From Fuscibacter oryzae (lineage in GTDB: Bacteria > Pseudomonadota > Alphaproteobacteria > Rhodobacterales > Rhodobacteraceae): a DNA stretch of 64,000 nt. Shown here one piece after another: positions 56,335 through 64,000 of the stretch (position 1 is the stretch's first letter; the number at the start of each line of letters is the position of its first letter). A program made the position numbers and the translations under genes. The DNA is taken from positions 20,823-84,822 of the forward strand of contig NZ_JAESVP010000012.1 in the NCBI RefSeq assembly GCF_016765795.1, read 5' to 3'. The notes under the pieces were generated by a model that had not been told where the DNA came from, searched no databases, and saw only the letters and a program-made list of their open reading frames with translations.

Positions 56335-57135
56335 ATGCCAACGCCCAGCCAGATGTTTGACGATGGAACCGCCTATGAGCGGATGATGGGCCGGTGGAGC
56401 CAGCAGGTCGGCGAGCCGTTTCTGGACTGGCTGGCCCTGCCATCGGGGTTGCGCTGGCTGGATGTCGGCTGCGGCAACGGTGCTTTTACCGAGGTGGTCC
56501 GACGCCATGACCCCACCGCCACTCTGACCGGAATTGACCCTGCCCCCGGCCAGATCGCCTATGCCCACCAGCGCGCCGGAACCGAGGGCATCACCTTCCT
56601 GACCGGTGATGCGCAAGACCTGCCCTTTGCCGATGGCAGCTTTGATGTGTCGGTCATGGCGTTGGTCATCGCCTTTGTCCCTGACCCCGTGCAAGCCCTG
56701 CACGAGATGACCCGCGCCACCCGTCCGGGTGGCATGGTTGCAACCTATATGTGGGATCTGCCGCATGGGGTTCCGCTGGCCCCGCTGCATCGCGCACTGG
56801 CAGAGCTTGGCCATCCCGCGCCGCAGCCGCCCAGCGCAGGGCGGGTCGGGCCAGCAGGGCTTGCTGACCTGTGGCAAAGCGCGGGGCTGGTCGAGATCGC
56901 GGCCAAGCAGATCACCATTCCCGTCACCTTCGAAGATCTGGACGATTTCTGGCAATCGAACGTCCAGTTCATCGGCCCGCTGGGAGAGGTATTGCGCCAC
57001 CTGCCCCAAGGCGGACGCGATGCCCTGCGCGCCCGACTTGGCATGATATTGCCCATCGACGCACAGGGCCGCATTACCTATCGCGCCGTCGCCAACGCAA
57101 TCCGGGGGCGACGCCCGGCGACTGGCCGACCCTAG
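56335..57135 (+). CDS. SAM-dependent methyltransferase
   Basis: A 266-residue class I methyltransferase. SAM-binding motif I is LDVGCGNGAFTEV, motif II is GIDPAPGQI, and GDAQDLPFADGSFDVSV follows. A C-terminal subdomain holds FWQSNVQFIGPLG. The substrate is unknown. ATG 56335 is the first codon compatible with the family start. It overlaps the convergent ppk2 gene by 4 bases. Confidence 0.87.
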   Translation: MPTPSQMFDDGTAYERMMGRWSQQVGEPFLDWLALPSGLRWLDVGCGNGAFTEVVRRHDPTATLTGIDPAPGQIAYAHQRAGTEGITFLTGDAQDLPFADGSFDVSVMALVIAFVPDPVQALHEMTRATRPGGMVATYMWDLPHGVPLAPLHRALAELGHPAPQPPSAGRVGPAGLADLWQSAGLVEIAAKQITIPVTFEDLDDFWQSNVQFIGPLGEVLRHLPQGGRDALRARLGMILPIDAQGRITYRAVANAIRGRRPATGRP

Positions 57136-58100
57136 ACCCGGCGAATGGCCGGATGGGTCGCGCGGTCAAGGATATGCCCGCTTCCGCCCAGAACCTGACT
57201 GGCACGCCCCACGATCAGCGGATCGGGTTGGCCCACCACAGCCGCGTCTTTGCCGGGATAATCGATGGTGGACAGAAAGTGGCGCATACAGTTCAGCCGG
57301 GCGCGTTTCTTGTCATTCGACTTGACGATGACCCAGGGCGCATCGGCGGTGTCGGTATAGAAAAACATCGCCTCTTTCGCCTCGGTGTAATCATCCCACT
57401 TGTCCAGACTGGCCTTGTCGATGGGCGACAGCTTCCACATTTTCAGCGGATCGGTTTCGCGCGCCTTGAACCGGATGCGCTGTTCTTCACGGGTGACCGA
57501 GAACCAGTATTTGTAAAGCCGGATACCGGAACGAACCAGCATCCGCTCCATCTCTGGTGCCTCGCGCATGAATTCCAAGTATTCAGCCGGGCTGCAAAAG
57601 CCCATCACACGCTCTACGCCCGCGCGGTTGTACCAACTGCGGTCATAAAACACCATTTCGCCCGCCGTCGGCAGATGGGCGATATAGCGTTGAAAGAACC
57701 ACTGGCCCTTTTCCACATCCGATGGCTTGGTAAGCGCGCAGACCCGGGCATAGCGCGGGTTCAGATGCTCCATATACCGCTTGATCGTGCCGCCCTTGCC
57801 TGCTGCATCGCGGCCTTCCATCAGGATCACGAACTTCTGGCCGGTCTCCTGCGCCCAGATCTGCACCTTCAGCAATTCCGCCTGCAACCGGGCCTTTTCA
57901 GCTTCATAGGGCGCGCGGCCCAACAGGCGGCCATAGGGATAGCGACCGCTTTCAAACACCTCGCGGATCGCATCCGTGGTGACGGCGGGAAAGTGCTGCG
58001 GGCCGGTCACACCCTCACCGCTGCCGGGGTTCGGATCAGTCGCGGCTTTGGGGCCGAGGATGGGGCTGGGGACATCAAGGGGCGGGCTGTCGATCTCCAT
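57132..58100 (-). CDS. ppk2: Polyphosphate kinase 2
   Basis: PPK2 moves phosphate between polyphosphate and nucleotides, usually making GTP or ATP from polyphosphate. From ATG 58100 (AAGGAG 7 bases upstream) it has 322 residues. The Walker A loop GRDAAGKGG has K102, the Walker B site FYDRSWYNRAG has D153, and the lid segment is RIRFKARETDPLKMWKLS. Size and motifs fit class I PPK2. The longer frame upstream is not used. It stands alone. Confidence 0.94.
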   Translation of the reverse strand: MEIDSPPLDVPSPILGPKAATDPNPGSGEGVTGPQHFPAVTTDAIREVFESGRYPYGRLLGRAPYEAEKARLQAELLKVQIWAQETGQKFVILMEGRDAAGKGGTIKRYMEHLNPRYARVCALTKPSDVEKGQWFFQRYIAHLPTAGEMVFYDRSWYNRAGVERVMGFCSPAEYLEFMREAPEMERMLVRSGIRLYKYWFSVTREEQRIRFKARETDPLKMWKLSPIDKASLDKWDDYTEAKEAMFFYTDTADAPWVIVKSNDKKRARLNCMRHFLSTIDYPGKDAAVVGQPDPLIVGRASQVLGGSGHILDRATHPAIRRV

Positions 58101-58350
58101 TCGGAACTCCTTTTCTGCAATCCGGGCAGAGTTCGTCGCGCGCCGTTCTGTCACCTTGATCCGTGTCAAAACCGGCGCGCTGCGCTGGCGACCTTTGCAG
58201 GAATGTCACAGAAATACCGCCCCAAGCTGCGGCAATAACGAGACAGTACAGCCTGCACGCGAATCGCTTGCCTTGTTGCAGACCCCATGCCCCACTTGGG
58301 CCGATTACCGCCCTGTTCTATTGCTGCCCCCTGCATAAATGGAGTGCCTC

Positions 58351-58836
58351 ATGCGCAAGCTGCTTGTCACCACCTCGATTCTGGGAATGCTGTCCGCCTC
58401 TTCGGCCTTTGCCGGGGGTGTCACCGAACCCATCATGCAATCTGATGAGGTTCAGCAGAAAACCTCGTCCTCGTCCGGCGGCATTCTGCTTCCGCTGTTG
58501 TTGCTGGTTGTGGTGGCAGCGGCCATCGCCTCGTCCGGCGGCGATGACGCGGTGGTCTCGCCCAGCGATGCGCGGCTGAAAACCGGGCTGTGGCCAGTCG
58601 GTTTGGCCGACAATGGCCTGCCGATCTATCGCTATCGCTATCTGGGTCAGACGGGCGAATACGAAGGCGTCATGGCGCAGGATGTCGCCGTGCGGTTTCC
58701 CGATGCGGTCACTCATTTGCCCGGCGGCTATATGGCCGTGAATTATTCCAAGCTGGGTCTGACGCTGAAAACCCTGCACTCAATGCAAAAGCGGCGGGCC
58801 CCAGGCACCGCCGCTCTTTTTGCAACACCGAACTGA
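58351..58836 (+). CDS. Small exported protein with an S74-like (intramolecular chaperone) domain
   Basis: A 161-residue protein with a signal peptide (about residues 1-21), a membrane helix (about 45-60) and a C-terminal domain that looks like the peptidase S74 self-cleaving domain of phage tail fibres. The hallmark SDxRLK is present as S72-D73-A74-R75-L76-K77, with the later IYRYRYLGQ, YEGVMAQDV and NYSKLGL segments. In endosialidases Ser and Lys five residues apart form the catalytic dyad, and this spacing holds. GGAG 6 bases upstream supports ATG 58351. It is not in a prophage. Role unknown. Confidence 0.75.
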   Translation: MRKLLVTTSILGMLSASSAFAGGVTEPIMQSDEVQQKTSSSSGGILLPLLLLVVVAAAIASSGGDDAVVSPSDARLKTGLWPVGLADNGLPIYRYRYLGQTGEYEGVMAQDVAVRFPDAVTHLPGGYMAVNYSKLGLTLKTLHSMQKRRAPGTAALFATPN

Positions 58837-58932
58837 AAAGGCAGGGGGGAGAAATGTATTGGTCTTCCCCCTCAACCTAGCGCCGCGGCCCGGAACCGAC
58901 ATACCCCAAATGCGGTAAACCTGCCGATTTCC

Positions 58933-60690
58933 TTAATTTTGCGCGATCAGCGCCTCCAGCCGGTCCAGCACCTGCGGCCATTCGGCAAAGAACAAAAGCT
59001 GCCCGGTATCTGGCAGGAACGTCACCTCCAGATGCGGAAAATCCCCCATCAGCTCTCGGATCGACTGCACCGGCGTCTGTGGGTCCTGGTCGCCTTGCAG
59101 CAGCACAACCGGCACCTTTGCGGCCTCAACCAGCGCAGACCAGTCGCGTTCCGAACTGATACATTCGCGGGTAAAAGCCTCATAGGCCGACACCTTGGCG
59201 CCCAGACAGACCTCTGATCCTTCCAGAATCGCCTCGCGTACCTCGGGCCGGGCAAACGTGGCCATGTCGGCAGAGCTGCCGCCATTGACCTGAGCGAAGA
59301 ACTTTTCCTTGCCCAGCTTGCGCGCCAGCGAAAACCCGGCCTGCACCAGAAACGGCAGCACCTTGGGGGCGTAACGGGCATTGGCCAGAATGAAGCGCTG
59401 CCACTTGTCCATCCGGTCATACTGCGCCGCCGTCCGCAGCGGCAATTGCGCCGCACAACCCAAGACCGCCTGCACCATCGCGGGGCGGTCCTGCGCCAGC
59501 CGCAGCGCAAAGCGCAGGTCGGCCCCCAGGCAAATCACCGCACAGCGCCGGATACCCAGATGGTCCAGCACGGCGGCATAATCCTGCGCCACGCCGGCAA
59601 CATGATCGGCCCGCTTGGGGTGCAGCTCGGTCTGGCCATAGCCCGCGCGCACCGGCACGATGATGCGCAACCCTCGCAGCCGCGCCGCCCGCTCGGCGCT
59701 GGCGGGCCAGCGGATCAGGCCATAATCAAGGTGCATGTACAAAATCGGCGCGCCGCCCGGATGGCCGAATTCGATAAACTCCATCCGCCGCCCGTCGGGG
59801 CCGCGCAAGGTCTGGAACGCCACCGCCTGCAACCCATGGCTGCGCGGCAGCGGCACCGCGCCCCCCGTGGGCATCTGGGCCACATCCATCAGCCCCAAGA
59901 CCACCCGAACCAGCTCTGACTGGCTGTGGGTTTCGGTCTTGGACAGGATAGACCGCAGTTGCGTGCGCACCGTTTCAGGCGACCGGCCCCGCGCCTCGGC
60001 AATGTCCTTGACCGGCAGGCCAAGAGTGATGCCTTGCACAATCTCCACCTCGGCAACCGTCAGACCGAACGCCTCTTGCACGGTCTGGGCAAAACCCTCG
60101 GGCCAGACAAGTTCGGTGGACATCACCAGCGCCAGCGGCTTTGCGCGGTCGCTGTCCACCGGGCCTACTCGCACGATCACCGGCCCCCCGGTGATGCGCG
60201 ACCGGATGCGCAGCGTCACCACCTTTTCCGCCTGCCCACCCGCCACCTTGCGGATCTGGGCCCGCAAGACCTCGGTATCCTCAGCCTCAAACGGCAGATC
60301 GGCCAGCCGCGCGCCCGGTTTCAGACCAAAGGCCACAGCCGCCGCCCGGTTGAACCCCGCAAGCACGCTGCCCCCATCCGACAGAAACGCGGCAGAGCGC
60401 GGGATATCCTCTAGCACAGACCGCCCCGCAGCCTGCGGGCGCGTCGCCTCGAACCGATCCAGAAAAACCGCTGCCCGCGCCAGATGCGCCTCGATCTCGG
60501 CATCTTCCAGAGGCAGCGCGCCATCGGCTTGCCCCGCGCGGTGCGGGGCCAGATGGCCTTCCCACACCTCCAGCAGGTCTTCCAGACGCACAGGGTCCAA
60601 CGCAACTTCGTACAGGCGGTCAACAATCTGCGCCCGCCCTTCCGGGTCAAGCGGGCTGATCACATCGCGCGTCGGGCCTGTGTCTTGCAT
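58933..60690 (-). CDS. LuxR-type regulator fused to an inactive alpha/beta hydrolase
   Basis: A 585-residue protein. Residues 1-200 form a PAS-like N-terminal region (SAAFLSDGGSVLAGFNRAAA). Residues 206-262 are a LuxR-type helix-turn-helix (LTVAEVEIVQGITLGLPVKD and RGRSPETVRTQLRSILSKT). Residues 297-585 have an alpha/beta hydrolase fold, but the catalytic triad is broken. The nucleophile elbow reads VICLGADLR with Gly389 where Ser should be, and the His site is DTGQLLFF with Gln564. The acid (GDQDP, D536) is kept. This suggests a ligand-binding sensor, not an enzyme. It is divergent from a GST gene. ATG 60690 is chosen over a longer frame. Confidence 0.85.
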   Translation of the reverse strand: MQDTGPTRDVISPLDPEGRAQIVDRLYEVALDPVRLEDLLEVWEGHLAPHRAGQADGALPLEDAEIEAHLARAAVFLDRFEATRPQAAGRSVLEDIPRSAAFLSDGGSVLAGFNRAAAVAFGLKPGARLADLPFEAEDTEVLRAQIRKVAGGQAEKVVTLRIRSRITGGPVIVRVGPVDSDRAKPLALVMSTELVWPEGFAQTVQEAFGLTVAEVEIVQGITLGLPVKDIAEARGRSPETVRTQLRSILSKTETHSQSELVRVVLGLMDVAQMPTGGAVPLPRSHGLQAVAFQTLRGPDGRRMEFIEFGHPGGAPILYMHLDYGLIRWPASAERAARLRGLRIIVPVRAGYGQTELHPKRADHVAGVAQDYAAVLDHLGIRRCAVICLGADLRFALRLAQDRPAMVQAVLGCAAQLPLRTAAQYDRMDKWQRFILANARYAPKVLPFLVQAGFSLARKLGKEKFFAQVNGGSSADMATFARPEVREAILEGSEVCLGAKVSAYEAFTRECISSERDWSALVEAAKVPVVLLQGDQDPQTPVQSIRELMGDFPHLEVTFLPDTGQLLFFAEWPQVLDRLEALIAQN

Positions 60691-60853
60691 GGGGTTTGTT
60701 TGGCGCAAGCCCCGGCAGCGGGCAACAGTTTTCGCGCAGCCAGCCCGGCTTTGAAACGCAAGGCTTGCCACAGCATGAAAAAGAGGCCGCCGATCCCCTT
60801 CAATCCTGCCCCGGCGCTGCCTAAACTCTTCCCACACCAGCGGAGGATTTCCC

Positions 60854-61513
60854 TTGATCACCCTTTACGGCGTCTATCGCTCGCGCGCTTCGCGGCCCCT
60901 GTGGCTTTTGGCAGAAACCGGCACGCCCTTTACCCATGTGCCGGTGATACAGGCCTACCGGCTGGCGGATGCAGCGGCGGCGGATGCACCGTTGAACACC
61001 GCCTCGCCCGCGTTTCTTGGCATCAACCCGCAGGGCCAGATTCCCGCGCTGGTGGACGGCGATCTGACCCTGACCGAGTCTCTGGCGATCACGCAATATC
61101 TGGCGCGCAAGCATGGCGGCACGCTTGGCCCGGCGACGGACGCCGATGCTGCCCTGATGGAACAATGGGCGCTGTTCGCAGCCACTGCGGTCGAAGGCCC
61201 GGCGCTGGAAATTCTATACACCCAAGGGGCTGGCGGCGACAAAACCCCCGAAGGTCAGGCCGCCATTGCCGTGAACGCCGAAAAGCTACGCCGCCCGCTG
61301 CGCCGGTTGCAGGGCCATCTTTCCCGGCAGGACTGGCTGGTCGCCGACCGCTTCACCGTGGCCGACATCAACACGGCGGAATGCCTGCGCTATGCCCAAG
61401 GCCATCCGAGCCTTCTGGCCGAATTTCCCGCCGTAAAAGCATGGCTGGAACGCTGCCAGGCCCGCCCGGCGTTTCAGGCAATGTGGGCGGCACGGCTAGC
61501 CGAACCGGAGTAA
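60854..61513 (+). CDS. Glutathione S-transferase family protein
   Basis: A 219-residue GST with an N-terminal thioredoxin-like domain (ITLYGVYRSRASRPLWLLAE, INPQGQIPALVDGD, LTESLAITQYLARK) and a C-terminal helical domain (DWLVADRFTVADINTAECL). The catalytic residue is likely a Ser or Arg in YRSRASRP. The start is a TTG with GGAGGA 8 bases upstream. It is divergent from the LuxR/hydrolase gene, which makes it a plausible target of that regulator, though that is inference. Confidence 0.87.
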   Translation: MITLYGVYRSRASRPLWLLAETGTPFTHVPVIQAYRLADAAAADAPLNTASPAFLGINPQGQIPALVDGDLTLTESLAITQYLARKHGGTLGPATDADAALMEQWALFAATAVEGPALEILYTQGAGGDKTPEGQAAIAVNAEKLRRPLRRLQGHLSRQDWLVADRFTVADINTAECLRYAQGHPSLLAEFPAVKAWLERCQARPAFQAMWAARLAEPE

Positions 61514-61528
61514 GGGCTGACCCGTCGC

Positions 61529-61580
61529 AGCGGGGGTTTCACACCCCCGCACCCCCGTGGGATATTTAGAGAAGGGGAAG
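61529..61580. repeat. Intergenic palindromic element, copy 7
   Basis: AGCGGGGGTTTCACACCCCC, then GCACCCCCGTGGGATATTTA and GAGAAGGGG. It is the best-preserved copy, 15 bases after the GST stop. It matches copy 1 base for base through the first 30 bases and copy 3 in reverse complement. Confidence 0.8.
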
Positions 61581-61707
61581 ATGAAAGAGTCGGGCATCCC
61601 CCACCGGCAACCGGCGTAAGGATGCCTTCCCCTTCACGGTCATCGGCGTCCCCGCCTGTCCCGTGCAATCAGCTTCGGTCGATTCTGGTTAAGAGCGGGT
61701 TAAACCG

Positions 61708-61775
61708 CTTCCCCTTCTGCAAATATCCTCGGGGGTGAATTGGCCGACAGGCCAAGAGGGGGCCGACAGCCCCCT
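61708..61775. repeat. Intergenic palindromic element, copy 8 (extended form)
   Basis: GCTTCCCCTTCTGCAAATAT, then CCTCGGGGGTGAATTGGCCG, and a second GC-rich hairpin AGGGGGCCGACAGCCCCCT (GGGGGC-CGACA-GCCCCC). It faces copy 7. The middle holds an extra GGCC-GACA-GGCC hairpin that the shorter copies lack. Confidence 0.7.
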
Positions 61776-61851
61776 TCCCTTTGTTTGCCCACCTTGCGCA
61801 CCTGCGCGCCGCACTGTCTAATGCCCCACCCATAACAAGAACCGAGCAGCC

Positions 61852-63807
61852 ATGTCCTCCGATCTTCTTTCCGGCCAAGGCCCGACCTATGACGCCAGCA
61901 GCATTGAGGTGCTGGAGGGGCTAGAGCCGGTGCGCGTGCGCCCCGGCATGTATATCGGCGGCACGGATGAACGCGCACTCCACCATCTTGTCGCCGAAAT
62001 CCTCGATAACTCGATGGACGAGGCGGTGGCAGGCCACGCCACCCGGATCGAGGTGGAGCTGCATGAGGATTACAGCGTCACCGTGCGTGACAACGGGCGC
62101 GGCATTCCGGTAGACCCCCACCCGAAATTCCCCGGCAAATCGGCGCTGGAGGTCATCCTTTGCACCCTGCATGCGGGCGGCAAGTTCAACGGTGATGCCT
62201 ATGCCACCTCGGGCGGGTTGCACGGCGTCGGCGCCTCGGTGGTGAACGCCCTGTCCGATGTGATGCGGGTTGAGGTGGCGCGGAACCGTGAGCTGTTCGT
62301 GCAGGAGTTTTCGCGCGGCAAACCCCTTGGCCCGGTGGAAAAGGTGGGCGCGGCGCCAAACCGGCGCGGCACCTCGGTAACCTTCCACGCCGATGCGCAG
62401 ATTTTCGGCAGCCAGACCTTCAAACCCCACCGTTTGCTGAAGATGGTGCGATCGAAGGCCTATCTGTTTTCGGGCGTGGAGATTCGCTGGAAAACCGCGA
62501 TCCCCGATGGCGATACGCCGATGGAGGCCACGTTCCATTTTCCCGGTGGCCTCGCGGATTATCTGTCGGATCAGCTTGAGAAAACCACCACCTATGCCGA
62601 CAAGCCCTTTGCCGGAAAGGTCAGCTTCGTCGAAAAATACAACGTGCCGGGGTCGGTTGAATGGGCGATCAACTGGACGCCGATCCGCGATGGTTTCCTG
62701 CAATCCTATTGCAACACCGTGCCCACGCCCGAAGGCGGCACGCATGAGGCCGGTTTCTGGGCCGCGATCCTGAAAGGCATCCGCGCCTATGGGGAACTGG
62801 CCAAGAACCGCAAGGCCGACCAGATCACGCGGGATGACCTGACTTCGGGCGGTTGCGCGCTGGTGTCTTGCTTCATCCGCGAACCGCAGTTTGTGGGCCA
62901 GACCAAGGACCGGCTGTCCACCGAAGAAGCCGCGAAATGGGTCGAAGGTGCTGTGCGCGACCATTTCGACAACTGGCTGGCCGCCGACCCCAAATCTGCC
63001 GGCGCGATCCTTGATTTTCTGGTGCTGCGCGCCGAAGAGCGCCTGCGCCGCCGTCAGGAAAAGGAAACCCAGAGGAAGACCGCGACCAAGCGGCTGCGCC
63101 TGCCGGGAAAGCTGGCCGATTGTTCCGCCAAGAACCGCGAGGGGACCGAGCTTTTCCTCGTCGAAGGCGACAGCGCCGGCGGGTCCGCCAAGGCGGCCCG
63201 CAACCGCGAGACCCAGGCCCTGCTGCCGCTGCGCGGCAAGGTGCTGAACGTGCTGGGTGCCGCCAGTTCCAAGCTGAACGACAATGCCGAAATCCGCGAC
63301 ATTTGCGAGGCTTTGGGCGTGCAGATGGGCACCAAGTTCAAGGTCGATGACCTGCGCTATGACAAGATCATCATCATGACCGACGCCGACGTGGACGGCG
63401 CGCATATCGCCAGCCTGCTGATGACCTTTTTCTTTTCCCAGATGCGCCCGCTGATCGACAAGGGGCATCTCTACCTGGCCTGCCCGCCTTTGTACCGGCT
63501 GACCCAAGGGGCCAAGCGGCTATATGTGGCGAATGATGCCGAGAAAGAGAAATGGCTGGCCAAGGGTCTGGGCGGCAAGGGAAAAATTGACGTGCAACGC
63601 TTCAAGGGTCTGGGCGAGATGGACGCGAAAGACCTGAAGGAAACCACGATGGACCCGAAGGTGCGCAAGTTGATCCGCGTGACGATTCACGAGGATGAGC
63701 CGGGCGATACCGGCGATCTGGTGGAGCGGCTGATGGGGAAAAAGCCGGAATTGCGGTTCCAGTATATTCAGGAGAATGCGCGGTTTGTGGAAGAGCTGGA
63801 TGTGTAA
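61852..63807 (+). CDS. parE: DNA topoisomerase IV subunit B
   Basis: ParE is the ATPase subunit of topoisomerase IV, which decatenates chromosomes. The protein has 651 residues, shorter than GyrB because there is no extra C-terminal insert. The GHKL ATPase has ILDNSMDEAVAGHA and the GGLHGVGASVVNALS motif. TOPRIM elements are LVEGDSAGGSAKAARNR and MTDADVDGAHIASLLM. The C-terminus KPELRFQYIQENARFVEEL is ParE-like. It stands alone after copy 8. Confidence 0.93.
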   Translation: MSSDLLSGQGPTYDASSIEVLEGLEPVRVRPGMYIGGTDERALHHLVAEILDNSMDEAVAGHATRIEVELHEDYSVTVRDNGRGIPVDPHPKFPGKSALEVILCTLHAGGKFNGDAYATSGGLHGVGASVVNALSDVMRVEVARNRELFVQEFSRGKPLGPVEKVGAAPNRRGTSVTFHADAQIFGSQTFKPHRLLKMVRSKAYLFSGVEIRWKTAIPDGDTPMEATFHFPGGLADYLSDQLEKTTTYADKPFAGKVSFVEKYNVPGSVEWAINWTPIRDGFLQSYCNTVPTPEGGTHEAGFWAAILKGIRAYGELAKNRKADQITRDDLTSGGCALVSCFIREPQFVGQTKDRLSTEEAAKWVEGAVRDHFDNWLAADPKSAGAILDFLVLRAEERLRRRQEKETQRKTATKRLRLPGKLADCSAKNREGTELFLVEGDSAGGSAKAARNRETQALLPLRGKVLNVLGAASSKLNDNAEIRDICEALGVQMGTKFKVDDLRYDKIIIMTDADVDGAHIASLLMTFFFSQMRPLIDKGHLYLACPPLYRLTQGAKRLYVANDAEKEKWLAKGLGGKGKIDVQRFKGLGEMDAKDLKETTMDPKVRKLIRVTIHEDEPGDTGDLVERLMGKKPELRFQYIQENARFVEELDV

Positions 63808-63878
63808 ATGAAGCTCGCATCTCGCTTACTACTGTATGTAGGCTGTAAAATCGCTTCCCGACATAAAGTTCCAGAGCG

Positions 63879-64000
63879 TGACCTGCCCCCCGGTCGTCCC
63901 TCGTTCATAACGAGAGTCCTTGGGGTTGATAGTGGTCGGTTTCGGGTTGGGCAAGCGCGCCGGGCGCGGAGCCCTCAGATTGCTCAAGCGCCCGGCGCGC
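63879..64000 (-). mobile_element. Possible IS3-type element end (cut by window edge)
   Basis: TGACCTGCCCCCCGG at 63879 resembles the terminal inverted repeat of IS3-family elements (reverse complement ends GGGGGGCAGGTCA). On the minus strand it is preceded by CTCTCGTTATGAACGAGGGA, a short palindromic end region. A 13-bp hairpin GCGCGCCGGGCGC/GCGCCCGGCGCGC (63955-63967 and 63988-64000) lies further in. No transposase is visible, since the element would continue past the window. It starts 72 bp after the parE stop. Confidence 0.4.

Larger units (their letters stand above)
61514..61851. other. Intergenic stretch with two inverted repeat-element copies
   Basis: About 338 bases between the GST gene and parE. 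It holds element copies 7 and 8 in opposite orientation, about 128 bases apart, and nothing that looks like a gene. The parE promoter should lie near 61776-61851. Confidence 0.6.

Noticed and set aside
63808..64000. Open frame starting ATG after parE and running off the edge
   Set aside because: The peptide is Arg/Pro-rich and spans the putative IS end palindromes; no ribosome site or family.

Overview
The window is a GC-rich chromosomal segment of an alphaproteobacterium, most likely a member of the Rhodobacteraceae (Rhodobacter, Gemmobacter or Tabrizicola type). The evidence is an alphaproteobacterial division/cell-wall (dcw) order with two DUF2484 genes between murC and murB, a ctaC-ctaB-ctaG-ctaE-surf1 block, RibB with a dead GCHII half, DUF6324 and DUF3775 proteins, and a tRNA-His that lacks G-1 and carries A73. 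No phage, plasmid, CRISPR array or rRNA operon is visible. Almost every gene is intact and the coding density is high.

Region 1 (1-13912, minus strand) runs murD, ftsW, murG, murC, two DUF2484 genes, murB, ddl, ftsQ, ftsA, ftsZ, lpxC, bamD (cut by the window edge). It makes peptidoglycan precursors, the divisome, lipid A and the outer-membrane assembly lipoprotein. The upstream half of a normal dcw cluster (mraZ to mraY) is absent. murD is instead preceded by an unrelated membrane protein and a tRNA-Ala. Region 2 (13970-25976, mostly minus) holds trxC, a DUF3775 gene, azlCD, the glycine cleavage operon gcvT-gcvH-gcvP behind a tandem glycine riboswitch, gltX, two plus-strand metalloenzymes and ribE. 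Region 3 (26163-30682, plus) is a capsule locus kpsS-kpsD-like-kpsC without an ABC transporter. A secreted protein with 19 MORN repeats converges on it.

Region 4 (32345-44295) holds nadE, ynfA, pfkB, a secreted unknown, ribB-ribH-nusB, small envelope proteins, mmcB, DUF6324, tRNA-His, tex and tldD. Region 5 (44475-51269) is the aa3-type cytochrome oxidase block ctaC-ctaB-small TM protein-ctaG-ctaE-surf1, followed by thrC and an M16 protease. A perfect FNR-type box lies between tldD and ctaC. Region 6 (51269-64000) holds a GNAT, DUF1697, an UlaG-like lactonase-fold protein, an FAD-linked oxidase, a MATE pump, a methyltransferase, ppk2, a small S74-type self-cleaving candidate, a LuxR regulator fused to a catalytically dead alpha/beta hydrolase, a GST, parE and a possible IS3-type end.

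Three features stand out. First, the 585-residue LuxR/pseudo-hydrolase protein looks like a one-component sensor. Second, a 161-residue membrane protein carries an S74 Ser-Lys motif. Third, a family of at least eight GC-rich palindromic intergenic elements with a conserved (G)TATTT core sits just beyond gene ends across the window.
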